DNA from: Vibrio penaeicida
GTDB lineage: Bacteria > Pseudomonadota > Gammaproteobacteria > Enterobacterales > Vibrionaceae
Direction of reading: 5' to 3'
NCBI RefSeq assembly: GCF_002933855.1
Contig: NZ_BFAQ01000042.1
Location: 31,617 to 95,616, forward strand
Length of the DNA: 64,000 nt
Shown: positions 1-7,983 of the stretch, piece after piece
Layout of the letters: every line of letters starts with the position of its first letter
Position numbering within the stretch: the first letter of the stretch is position 1
Notes under the pieces: generated by a model
The model's database searches: none
The model's input: only the letters and a program-made list of their open reading frames with translations
What the model was told of the DNA's origin: nothing
Translations under genes and position numbers: made by a program

Positions 1-215
1 AACATGCCTGTCGTCACTCCACCCTGCACAATCAATTTTCCGAAAGGCGATTTTTTGGCAAGCTCTTCATCAAAGTGGACCGGGTTTTTGTCCCCTGTCA
101 TTTCAGTGAATGCATCAATATCTTCAAGTTTAGTCGTTCGCTTTCTCGAAGCAGTCTGCCCCACTTCAGGTTTGCCATTGACAACTCCTTTCCAACCATC
201 TTCATTCTTACTCAT
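1..215 (-). CDS. MaoC-like (R)-enoyl-CoA hydratase, partial (3' end beyond the window)
   Basis: Only the first 71 codons are inside the window; the reading frame runs off the left edge. The start ATG (213-215) is preceded by an AAGGA ribosome site. The visible peptide contains the hydratase-2 motif D-x-N-P-x-H (GDKNPVHFDEE), followed by SPFGKLIVQGG, which is typical of MaoC/hot-dog hydratases. The family hydrates trans-2-enoyl-CoA in the cytoplasm. The gene is the most downstream visible member of the minus-strand operon and follows the DUF35 gene by 35 bases, so it probably supplies a hydration step to the same CoA pathway. The family is fairly sure; the substrate is unknown. Confidence 0.8.
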   Translation of the reverse strand, partial: MSKNEDGWKGVVNGKPEVGQTASRKRTTKLEDIDAFTEMTGDKNPVHFDEELAKKSPFGKLIVQGGVTTGM

Positions 216-250
216 AACTCAGTTCCTTTGTTAGGGTCTGCTGACCCTAG

Positions 251-703
251 TTAAACCTGCTCGAAGCAGGGCAAAATCCGACCACCCAAGTTTGTAGGCT
301 CAAACTTGAATCTGTCTCCGATTTGCATGTCCTTTTTTGTCCGAAATAAATAACTTAACAAAGTTGGCCCTTCATTCAGTTCAATCAAACCAACATAGTA
401 GGGTGTTATGTCTATCCATCCGGGATGCCCCGGTTTGTTTACCTGAGAGTAACTTTTTAAAGTCCCGCTTCCTGTCACCCGCTGCCACTGCAAGTCTTCT
501 CCCCAGCAGAACGGGCATTGCGAACGCGGATAAAAAATATGCTTGTGACAAGATTGGCATTGCTGTATTTCCAATTCGCATTCAGATACAGCTCGCCAGA
601 AAGGTTGTGTCAACGCGGTTATCGTTGGCCCAGGCACTTGCAGGTGCTCTAAAATTTGCAGGTGTTCTAAAGTTTGCAAGTGTTCTAAATGATCCCGATT
701 CAT
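251..703 (-). CDS. DUF35 zinc-ribbon/OB-fold protein, partner of the thiolase-like protein
   Basis: A protein of 150 residues. A rubredoxin-like zinc ribbon with Cys49, Cys52, Cys63 and Cys66 is followed by an OB-fold. A longer frame exists upstream, but the ATG at 701-703 forms an ATGA overlap with the stop of the thiolase-like gene and fits the family length. DUF35 proteins (for example ChsH2) form complexes with thiolase-fold or hydratase partners acting on acyl-CoAs. The adjacency and overlap here suggest a physical complex with the upstream gene product. The N-terminus is odd: three consecutive six-residue units beginning LEHLQ, encoded by an 18-bp tandem array, precede the ribbon and are not part of the usual fold. 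Confidence 0.85.
   Translation of the reverse strand: MNRDHLEHLQTLEHLQILEHLQVPGPTITALTQPFWRAVSECELEIQQCQSCHKHIFYPRSQCPFCWGEDLQWQRVTGSGTLKSYSQVNKPGHPGWIDITPYYVGLIELNEGPTLLSYLFRTKKDMQIGDRFKFEPTNLGGRILPCFEQV
637..690. repeat. 18-bp tandem repeat, three units, inside the DUF35 gene
   Basis: Three near-identical 18-bp units (637-654, 655-672, 673-690) of the type TTTGCAGGTGTTCTAAAG. On the minus strand they encode LEHLQ plus one variable residue, three times. The array keeps the frame and lies just after the start codon, so copy number could change without breaking the protein. Confidence 0.85.
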
Positions 704-1857
704 TGCTCCGCTCCTAAAACCAACGCTACAGCCTCGCTCATGGTGGCACCATTTCCTGTTACTAATGCATTGCGACAAGATGAGATTTGACGTGCCTCTG
801 CCGTGCCACGAATTTGTTGAACCGCTTCCACTACATGCGTCATACCACCAGCCAGATCCGGCTGCCCATAACCCAACTGACCGCCATGTGTGTTAATCGG
901 CTGTTTTGCTTCAATACCCATTCCACCGTTACTCGACAACCACTGCCCAAACTCGCCGGGTGCGCACAATCCTGCGTCTTCTATCGTCGTTGCGACCATG
1001 ATGGTGTAGCAGTCATAAAGCGAGAGGAAATCGATATTTTGAACAGACATTCTCGACTGTTTTAGTGCACGTTGAATGGCAGGTTTAAGGGGACCTGAAG
1101 TGAGTTCTGGAGCTTGACTGACAGCGCGATGGGTGACTTTTTCACCTGCACCCAAAAGATAAACCGGAGAATGATTTGCCTTTTGAAAATGGCGACTGGA
1201 AGTCACAATAACCGCCTCAGCCCCTGCCACGGGCATGACTATTTCAAATAAATGAAGAGGTGAAGCGATAATCGGTGACGCGAGCACGTCTTCAACACTT
1301 GCTGGCTGTCCGTAAAAAATCGCATTGGGATTAAGTTGCGCATTTTGCCGCGAACCTGCTGCTATTTGAGCGTAATCTTTAGCACTGCACCCATATTTGT
1401 GCATGTGTGCCTGCATAAGCAGCGCGTATGAAATATTGGCACCAGAAGCACCGAAAGGCACATCAAATTCCCGAATCGGATTCCGATTGGGTGAACGGCT
1501 GGGTTCTGGATTGCGATGGTTGCCAATCACACATAATACGGTTTCGCACATTCCGGCTTGAATCGCAGCCACGGCACGCCAGATCATTCCCGCCCCGGAT
1601 GCACCACCAAGATCGACAACATTTGCCATTGTCGGCTGGAGGCCCATGTACTCGGCAATGGTGGCAGGCACATGCTGGGGGGTTTCTCCCACTTGCGGGC
1701 AAACCAGTAACCCATCAATATCCGAAGGAGACAAGCCTGCGTCTTTTGCGGCATAACTTGATACCCGCATCAGCAATTCCAGCGTTGTGACACCCTCGGT
1801 TTGCCGTTGAGGTTTCAGAGAAGCGACACCTGTTATCCCAATCGCGTTATTCACCAA
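700..1857 (-). CDS. Thiolase-fold (SCP2/lipid-transfer type) protein lacking the catalytic Cys; possible acyl-CoA retro-aldolase
   Basis: 385 residues, the normal length for SCP2-type thiolase-like proteins. The nucleophile position reads GGASGAG (residues 84-90) with Ala/Ser instead of Cys. The later histidine positions are Tyr: YDCYT at 281-285 and NTHGGQLGYGQPD at 322-334. This pattern, together with a directly downstream DUF35 partner, is known from Ltp2-ChsH2 type aldolases, which cleave beta-hydroxyacyl-CoA in steroid side chains, rather than from true thiolases. It overlaps the upstream acetoacetyl-CoA synthetase gene by 7 bases, so the two are translationally linked. Aldolase function is an inference; it could instead be a non-catalytic scaffold. 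The fold is secure. Confidence 0.8.
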   Translation of the reverse strand: MVNNAIGITGVASLKPQRQTEGVTTLELLMRVSSYAAKDAGLSPSDIDGLLVCPQVGETPQHVPATIAEYMGLQPTMANVVDLGGASGAGMIWRAVAAIQAGMCETVLCVIGNHRNPEPSRSPNRNPIREFDVPFGASGANISYALLMQAHMHKYGCSAKDYAQIAAGSRQNAQLNPNAIFYGQPASVEDVLASPIIASPLHLFEIVMPVAGAEAVIVTSSRHFQKANHSPVYLLGAGEKVTHRAVSQAPELTSGPLKPAIQRALKQSRMSVQNIDFLSLYDCYTIMVATTIEDAGLCAPGEFGQWLSSNGGMGIEAKQPINTHGGQLGYGQPDLAGGMTHVVEAVQQIRGTAEARQISSCRNALVTGNGATMSEAVALVLGAEQ

Positions 1858-3794
1858 GCATTCTCCCGAGTCAGCTGTCTGTACTCTTCAAGGCAAGCCT
1901 GATTGGCTATCGACCCGATATTTTTAACAACGCCACCCGCCACTACGGTTCTTGCCGCGCCTTCTACACGTTTCCCATTAACGGTATAAGGTACATCAGA
2001 AACGATGTGCACTCTGGCAGGCACATGGCGCGGAGAAGCGTTCTGTCTAATCTGATTGCGTATTTCAGCCACCAGCGTTTTTGATACGTCTTCTCCGGGT
2101 GCAGGTTTTAAGCAAAGTACGACATCTTCGTCACCATCATGCTGATGACCGAATGCAAGGTAATCGTCCACTTCTTTATACTGTTCGCAGACGGCGTAAA
2201 TTTCAGAAATACCAATCCGCACCCCACCGGGTTTTAACGTATTGTCTGACCGACCATGGACGTATCCGCCGCCTGAGTAGGTGAATTCAACCACATCGCC
2301 ATGGGTCCACACTTCGTTGCGATCGCCAAAGTACGTATCGTGATATCGCTTATCTCCACCCTCTCCCCAGAACGTAAGTGGCATTGAGGGAAAAGGTTCG
2401 GTGCAAACCAACTCGCCACGCTCTCCAATTACCGGAATATCCCGATCATCCAACGCCGCAATCGCGTGCCCCAGAGCTTTAACCATGAGTTGTCCCCGAT
2501 AAACAGGATGAATTGGCGATCCTATTAAGAAGCAACCTAATATCTCTGTTCCCCCTGAAATGGAGGCAAACATCATGTCTTCTTTGATTGCCTGATACAC
2601 CCAGTCGAACTGATGAGGCAGTGTCGGCGCGCCGCAAACCATAAGTGACTTAAGGTGTGAAAGCGTATAGTGCTGGTTTGGAAGAAACCCTTCTGCCGCT
2701 ATAGTGGCGAGATATTTAGGGCTAACACCCAAGTGTGTCAAACCAAGATCAGAAGCTAAATTCCAAAGTGGTGTGGAATCTAGACCGCTCGGAGTTTTCA
2801 AAATGGGTGCACCGTCGTAAAGCACAATAGCGGCTCCGGCGGCCAGCGCAGACATATTCCAGTGATACATCATCCATGCGGTGTTGCTGTACCACATTAC
2901 TCGATCGTGGTGTTGAACGTCGCCATGCAAAACATGTTCTTTCAAATGCTGCAGTAATACCCCACCGACTCGATGAACAATGGCTTTCGGCGCGCCGGTT
3001 GTTCCAGAGGTATAAAGAACATAAATGGGGTGGTCAAAAGGAGTGCGGGTAAATGTCAACGGCTCTTGACGACCATAATCGCTTTGGCGAGTCGCACGAT
3101 CACTGACTAATTCACCTTCACCACTTTGCACAATGGCTTGAATACTCGGAATACCGTCGACAACCTGATTAATGCGCTCAGAAATATCAAATGATTTGCC
3201 ACCGTATTGATAGCGCGGCTCGACAAATAACACCTTGGGTTCTACCTGACCGATTCGGTCAATAATGGCAGACTGACCAAAATCTGGCGAACAAGAAGTC
3301 CACACCGCCCCTACGCTCACAGTGCCCAATAAGGCGACCAAGGCATCCAAGTTGTTTGGTTGAACTCCTGCAACCCTATCGCCCTGTTGAACTCCAGACT
3401 GGCGCAAACCATCAGCGACTTTCGCCACTCTCATCCTAAGATCTTTTCGCGTAAATTGCGCCTGTTGCCCAAATTCATTAGCTGTGAACAGCACGACATC
3501 ACCGTCGGATCCTTTGAGCATGTTCTCCGCTAAGTTCAGCTGGGCATCTGGGAAGAAGCGAGCCCCCGTCATTCTTGCTGTGGGGCTGGGAACATAGAAC
3601 GTTTCCCCTTTATCGCCCACAACGTCACAGAAATCCCAGACCGACGACCAGAAGCCACCGAGATCACTCACCGACCAACGATGCAAAGCGTCGTAATCAT
3701 GTGGGTCGAAGCCGTTTCTCTCAGCAAACTGACTGAGCCTTGACTGACGAACTCGTTCTGCGGATGGCTTCCAAAGTATTTCCTTATTCATCAT
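1851..3794 (-). CDS. aacS: Acetoacetyl-CoA synthetase
   Basis: 647 residues, full length for acetoacetate-CoA ligases of the ANL superfamily. It has the ACS-type N-terminal cap with the FWSSVWDFCDVVGDKGE stretch, the P-loop YTSGTTGAPKAIVH near residue 260, the CSGGTE-like adenine motif ISGGTE, and a C-terminal domain with the conserved lysine region TVNGKRVE. It activates acetoacetate with ATP and CoA in the cytoplasm, feeding thiolysis to acetyl-CoA. In this operon it suggests that acetoacetate is a breakdown product of the pathway substrate. It follows the Fe-S protein gene by 19 bases. Confidence 0.92.
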   Translation of the reverse strand: MMNKEILWKPSAERVRQSRLSQFAERNGFDPHDYDALHRWSVSDLGGFWSSVWDFCDVVGDKGETFYVPSPTARMTGARFFPDAQLNLAENMLKGSDGDVVLFTANEFGQQAQFTRKDLRMRVAKVADGLRQSGVQQGDRVAGVQPNNLDALVALLGTVSVGAVWTSCSPDFGQSAIIDRIGQVEPKVLFVEPRYQYGGKSFDISERINQVVDGIPSIQAIVQSGEGELVSDRATRQSDYGRQEPLTFTRTPFDHPIYVLYTSGTTGAPKAIVHRVGGVLLQHLKEHVLHGDVQHHDRVMWYSNTAWMMYHWNMSALAAGAAIVLYDGAPILKTPSGLDSTPLWNLASDLGLTHLGVSPKYLATIAAEGFLPNQHYTLSHLKSLMVCGAPTLPHQFDWVYQAIKEDMMFASISGGTEILGCFLIGSPIHPVYRGQLMVKALGHAIAALDDRDIPVIGERGELVCTEPFPSMPLTFWGEGGDKRYHDTYFGDRNEVWTHGDVVEFTYSGGGYVHGRSDNTLKPGGVRIGISEIYAVCEQYKEVDDYLAFGHQHDGDEDVVLCLKPAPGEDVSKTLVAEIRNQIRQNASPRHVPARVHIVSDVPYTVNGKRVEGAARTVVAGGVVKNIGSIANQACLEEYRQLTRENAW

Positions 3795-3813
3795 TAACTG
3801 CCCCTAGCTTTCC

Positions 3814-5802
3814 TTAGCTTTCTCTAGATGTATCAATTCCCACGGCATCCCATACTAGCTCTGCCAAATCCTGAACAACGATTTGTTCTTCCACACCCAA
3901 TGCCTGAACGGCTGCGCTGTACATCACCACATCTTTCGGACAAGACACGACAAACCGATCGACCTTCCCTAGCGACAAGGCTTCGCGAATTCGGCTTTCA
4001 CTCGGTCGTTCTTTAAAGTGGGCATCGTCCATAAAAATTCGCCCACCACCTGCACCGCAGCAGAAGCTGTTCTCTCGATTTCTCGGCATTTCGTGGAGTT
4101 CATGCCCCAGCGCCTGAATCAATGTTCTTGGCACATCAAACCCATCGTTATATCGGCCGAGATAGCAGGGATCGTGATAAGTCACCTGATGTGATGTGCT
4201 TTTATCGACCGTCAATTTCCCTTGCCGAATCAGCTCCAGCAACAGCTCGGAATAATGGAGCACATCGTAATTCGCGCCCAAAGCGGGATACTCTGATTTC
4301 AGTGCGTTCAGGCTGTGTGGGTCTGTTGTCATAATTCGATTGAAATCGCACGCGTCTAATTGGTCTATATTGTGCTGTGCCAGCAATTCAAATAAGCCTT
4401 CGTCGCCTGCTCGCCGAACATCATTACCGCTGTTTCGTTCTCCATCGTATAGAATGCCAACATCAACACCGGCTTGTTGCAGCAGACGTGCAACCAATAA
4501 AGATAATTTTTGAGCTCTTGCATCAAAACTGGCGAAGTCGCCAACAAACCAGAGAATATCAACCGGTTCCTTGCGGGCATCCTTGAGTTTTGGTTTCAAT
4601 CCTTTAGTCCAACGCGCTCGCTGTTTAGCAGGTTTTCCAAATGAATTCCCGTGAGATTGAAAACTGGTGAGAGACGTTTGAAGCATGGGTTCTACATCCC
4701 CGGCTTCTACCATGGTGCGGCGCAACGATACGATCTTCGGCACATGCTCAATTCTTACTGGACACGCCTGCATACAAGCTCGGCATGTGGTGCAAGACCA
4801 CAAGGTTTCCGTCGCAATAACACCACCAACAATGGGTACACTTGCCTCTGGCTGAGTGTTCGCTTCAAGCAACCCTTCACGTAAATCCATGATCAATTTT
4901 TTAGGGCTTAGCGATGTACCTGCTGCGTGAGCAGGGCATACCTCCTGACAACGACCACACTCAGTACACGACAAAGTATCGAGTAGATCTTTCCATGAAA
5001 AATCATCAAATGTCTGAACAACTGTCGCTCCACCCTCAGCGCTTTCTCCAGTATCTGGCGAACGTAGTTGCCCCTTAGGTTCAAGTGGGCGAAAGAAAAT
5101 ATTGGGTCCCGCGGTAAACATATGACGATGCTTTGACCCGGGTATGTAAATCAGGAAGCCCAAAATCACCAGAATATGAAGCCAGTAGAAAATCCCTGCG
5201 GCGATACTCCCTGCTTCAGGTGTCATCCCAAATGCTCGTAACCCATAAGCCATCATGCTTGAAATTGGACGGAAGTCATGACTAGATGCCTGTGAAGCGA
5301 CGATGGAAGCTGAGAACTCTAAAATCATGGTGAGAACAATGCCTATCACCAAACAGTAGATGAGCACCGCATCTTTCTGGTTTGAACCTTCAAACCGCTC
5401 TGGTTTTAAAACCAATCGCTGCCAGGCAGCCAAACCAACACCAATCAATATGATGACAGTAAACCATTCCTGAAGCAGTGCAATCCACGTCTCACCGCCA
5501 TATGGCGTTAGGCTGAATCCCGGGAATAAACCCGATCCGAACGCCTGAATAATTGCGGTGAAAAGTACGATAAAACTGCTGAATATCATCAAGTGCAACA
5601 CGCCTGAATAGCGTTTTTTTAGCAAGCGTTTGTGCGTGCCTACATCCCCAAACACACCTTTCAGCCGTTCACTTATACGGTCAAATCGCTCGATCGACCT
5701 AGCCTTTTTCAGCGTTCTCAGTCTTTGCCAAAAGCGCCATAGTGTAATGGCAAATGCTAATAGCGTGATAACCCAGAGAAGAAGTGTTTGCATTGATGAC
5801 AT
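3814..5802 (-). CDS. Membrane b-type/Fe-S/CCG-domain oxidoreductase, probable ETF:quinone reductase (HdrD/EMO-like)
   Basis: 662 residues. About five hydrophobic segments lie in residues 1-230 (NarI-like, with candidate haem histidines such as His70 and His209). Two [4Fe-4S] motifs follow (Cys279/282/285/289 and Cys337/340/343/347). A heterodisulfide-reductase-type CCG domain comes last (DPCYLGR near 545 and CCGAGGGR at 581). Only the second CCG motif is intact; the first half has lost its cysteines. Such proteins beside etfAB (EMO or DgcB-like) pass electrons from ETF to membrane quinone. It lies 5 bases downstream of etfA, which supports that role. Confidence 0.85.
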   Translation of the reverse strand: MSSMQTLLLWVITLLAFAITLWRFWQRLRTLKKARSIERFDRISERLKGVFGDVGTHKRLLKKRYSGVLHLMIFSSFIVLFTAIIQAFGSGLFPGFSLTPYGGETWIALLQEWFTVIILIGVGLAAWQRLVLKPERFEGSNQKDAVLIYCLVIGIVLTMILEFSASIVASQASSHDFRPISSMMAYGLRAFGMTPEAGSIAAGIFYWLHILVILGFLIYIPGSKHRHMFTAGPNIFFRPLEPKGQLRSPDTGESAEGGATVVQTFDDFSWKDLLDTLSCTECGRCQEVCPAHAAGTSLSPKKLIMDLREGLLEANTQPEASVPIVGGVIATETLWSCTTCRACMQACPVRIEHVPKIVSLRRTMVEAGDVEPMLQTSLTSFQSHGNSFGKPAKQRARWTKGLKPKLKDARKEPVDILWFVGDFASFDARAQKLSLLVARLLQQAGVDVGILYDGERNSGNDVRRAGDEGLFELLAQHNIDQLDACDFNRIMTTDPHSLNALKSEYPALGANYDVLHYSELLLELIRQGKLTVDKSTSHQVTYHDPCYLGRYNDGFDVPRTLIQALGHELHEMPRNRENSFCCGAGGGRIFMDDAHFKERPSESRIREALSLGKVDRFVVSCPKDVVMYSAAVQALGVEEQIVVQDLAELVWDAVGIDTSRES

Positions 5803-5807
5803 TGCCG

Positions 5808-6764
5808 TTACCCCCCAGCTTTGATTCGCTCGGTTAGTGCGGGTAGAACATTAAACATGTCACAAACTGCACCATAATGGGCTTTATTAAAGATCGGGGC
5901 TTGTTCATCCGAATTTAGTGCAATGATCAAATCCGATTCCTGCATGCCCTCAAGATGTTCCGGAGCTCCGGATACGCCCGCCATCAAATACAATTTCGGC
6001 TTTACTTTTGTTCCCGATTTCCCGACTTGATGTGCTTTGGGTAACCAGCCCGCATCGATAACAGGACGCGATCCACCCACTTCTGCTTCCAATGCTTCAG
6101 CTAACGCCTCTACAATGGGCAGCTTTTCCTTTCCACCTAAGGCACGACCCACACAGACAATCCGATCTGCCTTAGTCAGATCAACGCCATCACTATCCGG
6201 TTGAAGCATTCCAACAAACTCAATACCTGTGTTCCCTAAACCAGTAACGTCAAAAGCGATAATTTCCGGTGGTGAGCCTGCTTCCAACTCATATTTGACA
6301 GCTCCGGGCATGACGGTCACAACAGCAGGCAACGAGACATGGTTTCGAGCAAGCACTTTGCCGCCATAAACCTGTGAAGTCACCTTAAGCGCATCGCCAT
6401 CAATCACCATATCAAGAGCGTAGGCAACCAAAGGGATTGCCTGTGCATAAGCAACTCCACCAGCCAAATCGACGCCAGCGGTGCTGTAGCTCATGAGGAC
6501 TAAATCAGGCTGAACATGCTCTACGGCTTGATTCAAACACACCAACACCTCACCGGACAGATAGTTGTTAAATAGATCATGCTCAACAGCTAACAATCGC
6601 GATACTCCTTGAAGTTGTGTTGAAATGTGATTGATCGCATCTCTGTCTAGAGCACACACCAGCGCGGTGACTTCAAGGTTCAATTGAGACGCCATTTGAA
6701 TCAATTCCAATGAGGAATCCGCAACTCGCCCTGAATCGTGTTCGATTAGAATTAAACTCTGCAT
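5808..6764 (-). CDS. etfA: Electron transfer flavoprotein alpha subunit
   Basis: 318 residues. The C-terminal FAD domain is clear: VGRALGGKEKLP, then a GSRPVIDAGWLP-type stretch, QVGKSGTKVKPKLY, GVSGAPEH and IIALNSDEQAPIF, all in family order. It pairs with EtfB to carry electrons from flavin dehydrogenases. The start codon overlaps the etfB stop by one base (TGATG arrangement). It is not the housekeeping pair, which normally sits beside acyl-CoA dehydrogenase or ETF-QO genes; this is a dedicated copy within the GMC oxidoreductase operon. Confidence 0.93.
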   Translation of the reverse strand: MQSLILIEHDSGRVADSSLELIQMASQLNLEVTALVCALDRDAINHISTQLQGVSRLLAVEHDLFNNYLSGEVLVCLNQAVEHVQPDLVLMSYSTAGVDLAGGVAYAQAIPLVAYALDMVIDGDALKVTSQVYGGKVLARNHVSLPAVVTVMPGAVKYELEAGSPPEIIAFDVTGLGNTGIEFVGMLQPDSDGVDLTKADRIVCVGRALGGKEKLPIVEALAEALEAEVGGSRPVIDAGWLPKAHQVGKSGTKVKPKLYLMAGVSGAPEHLEGMQESDLIIALNSDEQAPIFNKAHYGAVCDMFNVLPALTERIKAGG

Positions 6765-7534
6765 CAGACAAATCCTTTTTCCTTCAACAATTGATATAGC
6801 TGCTCTGAGACCTCTTCAGGTTCCCCTTCAAGCATCTCCGCACCGTCTTCCAGATCGGGCAACGCGAGTTGCGCGTTATTGGAGGCATCATCAGGTAGTT
6901 CCAAATCCAACGCTAAGTCTGGCACCTCAACTTTAAGTAGATCCCTCAGGCGGCTTCCTGAAACAAATCTTGGGGGCTGAGTAGCAGCTTGAACACCAAT
7001 GACGGCTGGGGTTGTCAGGCTCAGAAGTGCCGCACGACCACCGGAGTATTCTTGTCGGACGATGACCTTGTTTTCGTCAATACGTACGTCAGAAACGGCA
7101 CTGACCTGAGACCACGCTAGGTGCGCTGCCAAATGCGGAGCCAGTTCGCCATACACGTCGTCCGTCGAAAGAACGCCAACCATGACGATATCTGGCTTAA
7201 CCTCCTGAATGGCTTCCGCGTAGGCAGAAGCAACTCGCTGGGATGAACGACTCTCTTCTTCATCAATGTCCACGGGAATTTGGTAGACGGCATCTGCATC
7301 TCTTGCCAATGCTGTTTTGAGCATTCGGTTACTGCCTTCATCTTCCAATGCAATGGCTGTTACATGAGCGCCATAGGATTCCTTGAGCAGGACAGCCTGT
7401 TCAAGTGCCTGATCATCGAATGGGTTTAAATCCAATCCGATCCACTCTCTATCAATATCACGCTCATCCTCAGTCAGTTCGATTTCTTCCGAAAGGACTG
7501 GGTTGAGCCTTAAAATGACCGCAATTTTCATCAT
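6764..7534 (-). CDS. etfB: Electron transfer flavoprotein beta subunit
   Basis: 256 residues with the EtfB nucleotide-binding fold: NPFDDQALEQAV, then VTAIALEDEG, and SGGRAALLSLTTPAVIGVQ in the anchor region. The start overlaps the stop of the small-subunit gene (ATGATGA), and an AGGAGG site precedes it. The C-terminus is acidic (LEDGAEMLEGEPEEV). The extended acidic N-terminal insertion (EEIELTEDERDIDREW) resembles specialised EtfB copies linked to demethylases or Fe-S quinone reductases rather than the fatty-acid type. Confidence 0.92.
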   Translation of the reverse strand: MMKIAVILRLNPVLSEEIELTEDERDIDREWIGLDLNPFDDQALEQAVLLKESYGAHVTAIALEDEGSNRMLKTALARDADAVYQIPVDIDEEESRSSQRVASAYAEAIQEVKPDIVMVGVLSTDDVYGELAPHLAAHLAWSQVSAVSDVRIDENKVIVRQEYSGGRAALLSLTTPAVIGVQAATQPPRFVSGSRLRDLLKVEVPDLALDLELPDDASNNAQLALPDLEDGAEMLEGEPEEVSEQLYQLLKEKGFV

Positions 7535-7983
7535 TCCTCCTTCTGAGTTTCTACTGAAGGTGTTGGTCGATAAATGGAACCGCGTCTTGCCACTCGGGCC
7601 AGCATGCCATTGGTCATGTACTCTGGTGTTTCGTGAGGATCATAGGGCGCTGGCTCTTGCCCGGGATAACCAATGATTTCTCTGACTCGCTCAGACAGTA
7701 AATACCCACCAGATACCACATTGGTTATGGCATCAAAGGCGCGTCGATCTTCAGTGCAAAGGGAATTCATCGCTTCGGATGTGTCTTTCCCATCCACAAA
7801 ATGAACACCGCGCATAAAATCGGGAATGAGATCCGGTCGAACGGAGAACACCTTATCGAGTATCTCCTTGTGAACGCCCACATCTGACGCCGCAGGTTTT
7901 TCACCGTATTCTGGGATAAGGAAATCGGCAATTTTGGCGACGGTCTGCCGGATTTCGTCAGTCAGTTGATTTGCTCCAGACAT
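7531..7983 (-). CDS. Gluconate 2-dehydrogenase subunit 3-like small subunit of the GMC oxidoreductase
   Basis: 150 residues, similar to the gluconate-2-dehydrogenase subunit 3 family (FLIPEYGEKPAASDVGVHKEILDKV, RAFDAITNVVSGGYLLSE, IGYPGQEPAPYDPHETPEY). The family forms heterodimers with GMC flavoproteins. Characterised members usually have a Tat or other export signal. This one starts directly with a soluble helix and has none, so the complex should be cytoplasmic. It is joined to the GMC gene by a TAATG overlap and to etfB by a 4-base overlap, indicating tight translational coupling. Confidence 0.8.
   Translation of the reverse strand: MSGANQLTDEIRQTVAKIADFLIPEYGEKPAASDVGVHKEILDKVFSVRPDLIPDFMRGVHFVDGKDTSEAMNSLCTEDRRAFDAITNVVSGGYLLSERVREIIGYPGQEPAPYDPHETPEYMTNGMLARVARRGSIYRPTPSVETQKEE

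Noticed and set aside
1428..1790. 120-codon plus-strand frame inside the thiolase-like gene
   Set aside because: Antisense shadow of a clear gene, with no motif or ribosome site.
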